Source of the DNA: Streptomyces sp. JB150 | GTDB taxonomy: Bacteria; Actinomycetota; Actinomycetes; Streptomycetales; Streptomycetaceae | Assembly (NCBI RefSeq): GCF_011193355.1 | Contig: NZ_CP049780.1 | Location: 7,036,634-7,100,633, forward strand | Direction: 5' to 3' | DNA: 64,000 nucleotides | Part shown: positions 62,683 to 64,000 of the stretch, one piece after another | How positions within the stretch are numbered: position 1 is the first letter of the stretch | How the letters are laid out: every line of letters begins with the position of its first letter | Notes under the pieces: model-generated | What the model saw: the letters and a program-made list of their open reading frames with translations, nothing else | The model's database searches: none | What the model was told of the DNA's origin: nothing | Made by a program: the position numbers and the translations under genes

Positions 62683-63291
62683 GTGTTGATCCGGGTGCTG
62701 CTGGTGCACGACGCGTGTCTGGTGCGATCGGTCCTGGCGGACTGGCTGCGCCGGGAACCCGACCTGGGGGTCTACGACTCCCCTTGGCGGGCCGCCCCGG
62801 GGCGGGTCCGTTCCTTACGGCCGGACGTCTGCGCCGCGGACCTCGAGTACACGGGCCGCTACGGCATCCCGCCGCTGAACGAGCTGTCGGGGCGCGGCGG
62901 CGACAGACCCCCGCGTCTGCTGGTGCTGGCCGGCGCGGACCGGCCGGGGCTGCTCAGACGCGCCGCCGAGGCGGGCGCGCTCGGCTACGTCGACAAGGCG
63001 GGCCCGCCCGAGCGCCTGGTGCACGGAATCCGCCAGGTCGCCGCGGGGGAACGTTTCGTCGACGACTCTCTCGGCTTCGGCTTCCTCAAGGCGGCCCAGA
63101 TGCCGCTGACCGGCCGCGAGCTGAGCGTGCTCAGCCTCGCCGCCCAGGGCGCGTCCATCGACGAGATAGCCGGCAGCCTGCATCTCTCGCGCGGCACCGT
63201 GCGCAACTACCTCGCGGCCATCACCCGCAAGACCGGCGCCCGCAACCGCATCGACGCGATACGGATCTCGCAGGGCGAGGGCTGGCTGTAG
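62683..63291 (+). CDS. RamR/AmfR-like LuxR-family response regulator
   Basis: The protein has 202 residues from GTG at 62683. The receiver has LLVHDACLVR in place of the usual DD pair, a phospho-acceptor Asp in DVCAADLEYTG, Ala where a Thr or Ser switch residue is expected (LLVLAGAD) and Lys in YVDKAG. The LuxR helix-turn-helix reads LTGRELSVLSLAAQGASIDE, then LHLSRGTVRNYLAAITRKTG. RamR and AmfR activate class III lanthipeptide operons, and this gene converges on a RamS-like precursor. The atypical receiver suggests it may not need phosphorylation. Confidence 0.88.
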   Translation: MLIRVLLVHDACLVRSVLADWLRREPDLGVYDSPWRAAPGRVRSLRPDVCAADLEYTGRYGIPPLNELSGRGGDRPPRLLVLAGADRPGLLRRAAEAGALGYVDKAGPPERLVHGIRQVAAGERFVDDSLGFGFLKAAQMPLTGRELSVLSLAAQGASIDEIAGSLHLSRGTVRNYLAAITRKTGARNRIDAIRISQGEGWL

Positions 63292-63303
63292 CGCTCGCGG
63301 GAA

Positions 63304-63348
63304 GGCCCCGGGCGGTGCCTCCCTCGCGGGAGACGGCCGCCCGGGGCC
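63304..63348. terminator. Bidirectional terminator between the regulator and the lanthipeptide gene
   Basis: GGCCCCGGGCGG pairs perfectly with 63337-63348, with further partial pairing inside (CTCCC/GGGAG) and a TCGC apex. It starts 13 bases after the regulator stop and ends 17 bases from the precursor stop. Confidence 0.85.
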
Positions 63349-63364
63349 GGTGATGCGCTGCCGG

Positions 63365-63481
63365 TCAGAGACAGAGCAGGACGCTCGCGGCGCTGATGCA
63401 GGAGAGCAGGCTCACCGTGCTGGCGCCGCCGCCACCGGTGTGCTCGTCGGCTTCCATCGTCTGCAGGTCGAGAAGAGCCAT
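63365..63481 (-). CDS. Class III lanthipeptide precursor (RamS/AmfS-like)
   Basis: The precursor has 38 residues, too short for routine gene calling. ATG at 63481 has AAAGGAA upstream. The leader starts with LLDLQTME, the conserved recognition motif of class III leaders, and has a GGGG stretch before the core. The core contains STVSLLSC and SAASVLLC, two S-x2-S-x3-C motifs that can form labionin or lanthionine rings separated by a single Ile. It resembles SapB/AmfS-type morphogens and the avermipeptin/erythreapeptin group. The synthetase gene precedes it on the same strand, as ramC precedes ramS. Confidence 0.95.
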   Translation of the reverse strand: MALLDLQTMEADEHTGGGGASTVSLLSCISAASVLLCL

Positions 63482-63593
63482 CTTCTGTTCCTTTCCGTGA
63501 TCATCATGGTTGCCCTGATGGGTGTTGCGCGTGCATCCCGTGGGGACGGGTGCGGTTCACGACTCCTCCGGTCCGGCGGACCGGGGAACCGCG

Positions 63594-64000
63594 TCATGAG
63601 GGCCGCCCGGCGGGCGGCGGGAGGAACGGCAGGGCGGCGGGCGCGTCGCCGAGGGCGGCGCCGAGCGCCAGCAGGCAGCCGGCCGTTCCGGTGGCCAGGT
63701 CCATGGAGAGCCGCATCATCTGGTGCCCGGGGAACGCGAGCCGCCCCTGGTACGGCATCGCTAGCCAGCCGAGCCCGGCGATCTGCTCGGCCAGCCGGTC
63801 ACGGAGACCGGTGCCGGGCGCGGTGGTGCGGCTGAGGTGCAGGATCATTCCGGCGCGGCCCTGGAACAATCCGGGCTGCGCGTAGAAGCGGCAGGTCGCG
63901 GCGGTGAGCACGCCCGCGCGGGCCCGCTCGAACTCACCCGTGTCGTCGGCCGCGTGGGCGAGGTAGTCGTCGAGGACCATGCCCAGCCCGGCGCTGCCGT
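63594..64000 (-). CDS. Class III lanthipeptide synthetase LanKC, C-terminal fragment
   Basis: The last 135 residues of a protein running off the right edge are visible. GSAGLGMVLDDYLAHA, YAQPGLFQGRAGMILHL, AFPGHQMMRLSMDLATGTAG and ALPFLPP match the LanC-like cyclase end of RamC-type LanKC enzymes. The lyase and kinase domains lie outside. The enzyme would phosphorylate, dehydrate and cyclise the adjacent precursor. The stop is 113 bases before the precursor ATG. Confidence 0.92.
   Translation of the reverse strand, partial: GSAGLGMVLDDYLAHAADDTGEFERARAGVLTAATCRFYAQPGLFQGRAGMILHLSRTTAPGTGLRDRLAEQIAGLGWLAMPYQGRLAFPGHQMMRLSMDLATGTAGCLLALGAALGDAPAALPFLPPPAGRPS

Noticed and set aside
58707..63481. 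S1 protease as the leader peptidase of the class III lanthipeptide
   Set aside because: The two are 3.3 kb apart with a phosphatase between, and the protease is a secreted streptogrisin type; nothing in the sequence links them.

Overview
The window is about 73 percent GC, with dense short-spaced genes, GTG and TTG starts and strong GGAGG-type ribosome sites. It carries a G-protein-like conservon, a Streptomyces subtilisin inhibitor (SSI) family gene, a CebR-type palindrome, several SpoIIE-family PP2C phosphatases and a RamS-like lanthipeptide precursor. Together these point to a Streptomyces chromosome. I saw no tRNA, rRNA, transposase, prophage or CRISPR array. Both edges cut genes: an FBP-domain gene at the left and a class III lanthipeptide synthetase at the right.

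Layout. 0-11.8 kb: a PAS/LuxR regulator divergent from a self-sufficient P450-reductase fusion (CYP102/BM3 type), a ROK repressor, an epimerase, a HAD hydrolase, a PHP protein, an SDR and a type IB topoisomerase. 11.8-17.2 kb: a secreted GH16 beta-glucanase with a ricin-like domain, VanZ, DUF4230 and STAS proteins, and a quinone-oxidoreductase-like enzyme divergent from its probable GlxA-type regulator. 17.4-23.2 kb: a conservon (cvnA-B-C-D plus a P450 lacking the ExxR arginine) converging on a class I terpene synthase. 23.5-30.6 kb: small metabolic, transport and detoxification genes, including a TetR gene whose two operators are visible. 30.7-40.3 kb: a signalling block with a PAS-GAF-PP2C-ATPase protein, a soluble poly-HAMP hybrid kinase and an ANTAR-GAF-PAS-PP2C phosphatase. 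40.3-47.7 kb: a GH9 cellulase behind a perfect CebR box, an RHH/Doc-like pair, a sigma-like/zinc-finger/TM/ricin fusion, an alpha-hydroxy-acid oxidase and an SSI-family inhibitor. 47.9-51.1 kb: a CDGSH / HemK2 methyltransferase / haem-oxygenase-like iron enzyme operon and Ppx. 51.4-57.6 kb: an NHLP-type export system with a C39 peptidase and a GG-leader peptide. 58.1-64 kb: a thioesterase, an S1 protease, a third PP2C phosphatase and the edge of a class III lanthipeptide locus.

The best candidate for an undescribed system is the 51.4-57.6 kb locus. A 71-residue peptide has a textbook double-glycine leader, but its mature part lacks Cys, Lys, Arg and aromatic residues and is acidic and repetitive. 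A perfect 18-bp hairpin follows the gene, then HlyD, C39-ABC and ABC genes, and no modification enzyme is present. Other strong leads are the sigma-like receptor fusion, the degenerate Doc-like pair, the conservon P450 next to a terpene synthase, the eleven-HAMP kinase and phosphatase pair, and two hairpins with different stems but the same loop.

Limits: all family calls come from reading motifs by eye. No database search, structure prediction or folding calculation was run, and start codons were chosen from ribosome-site spacing.
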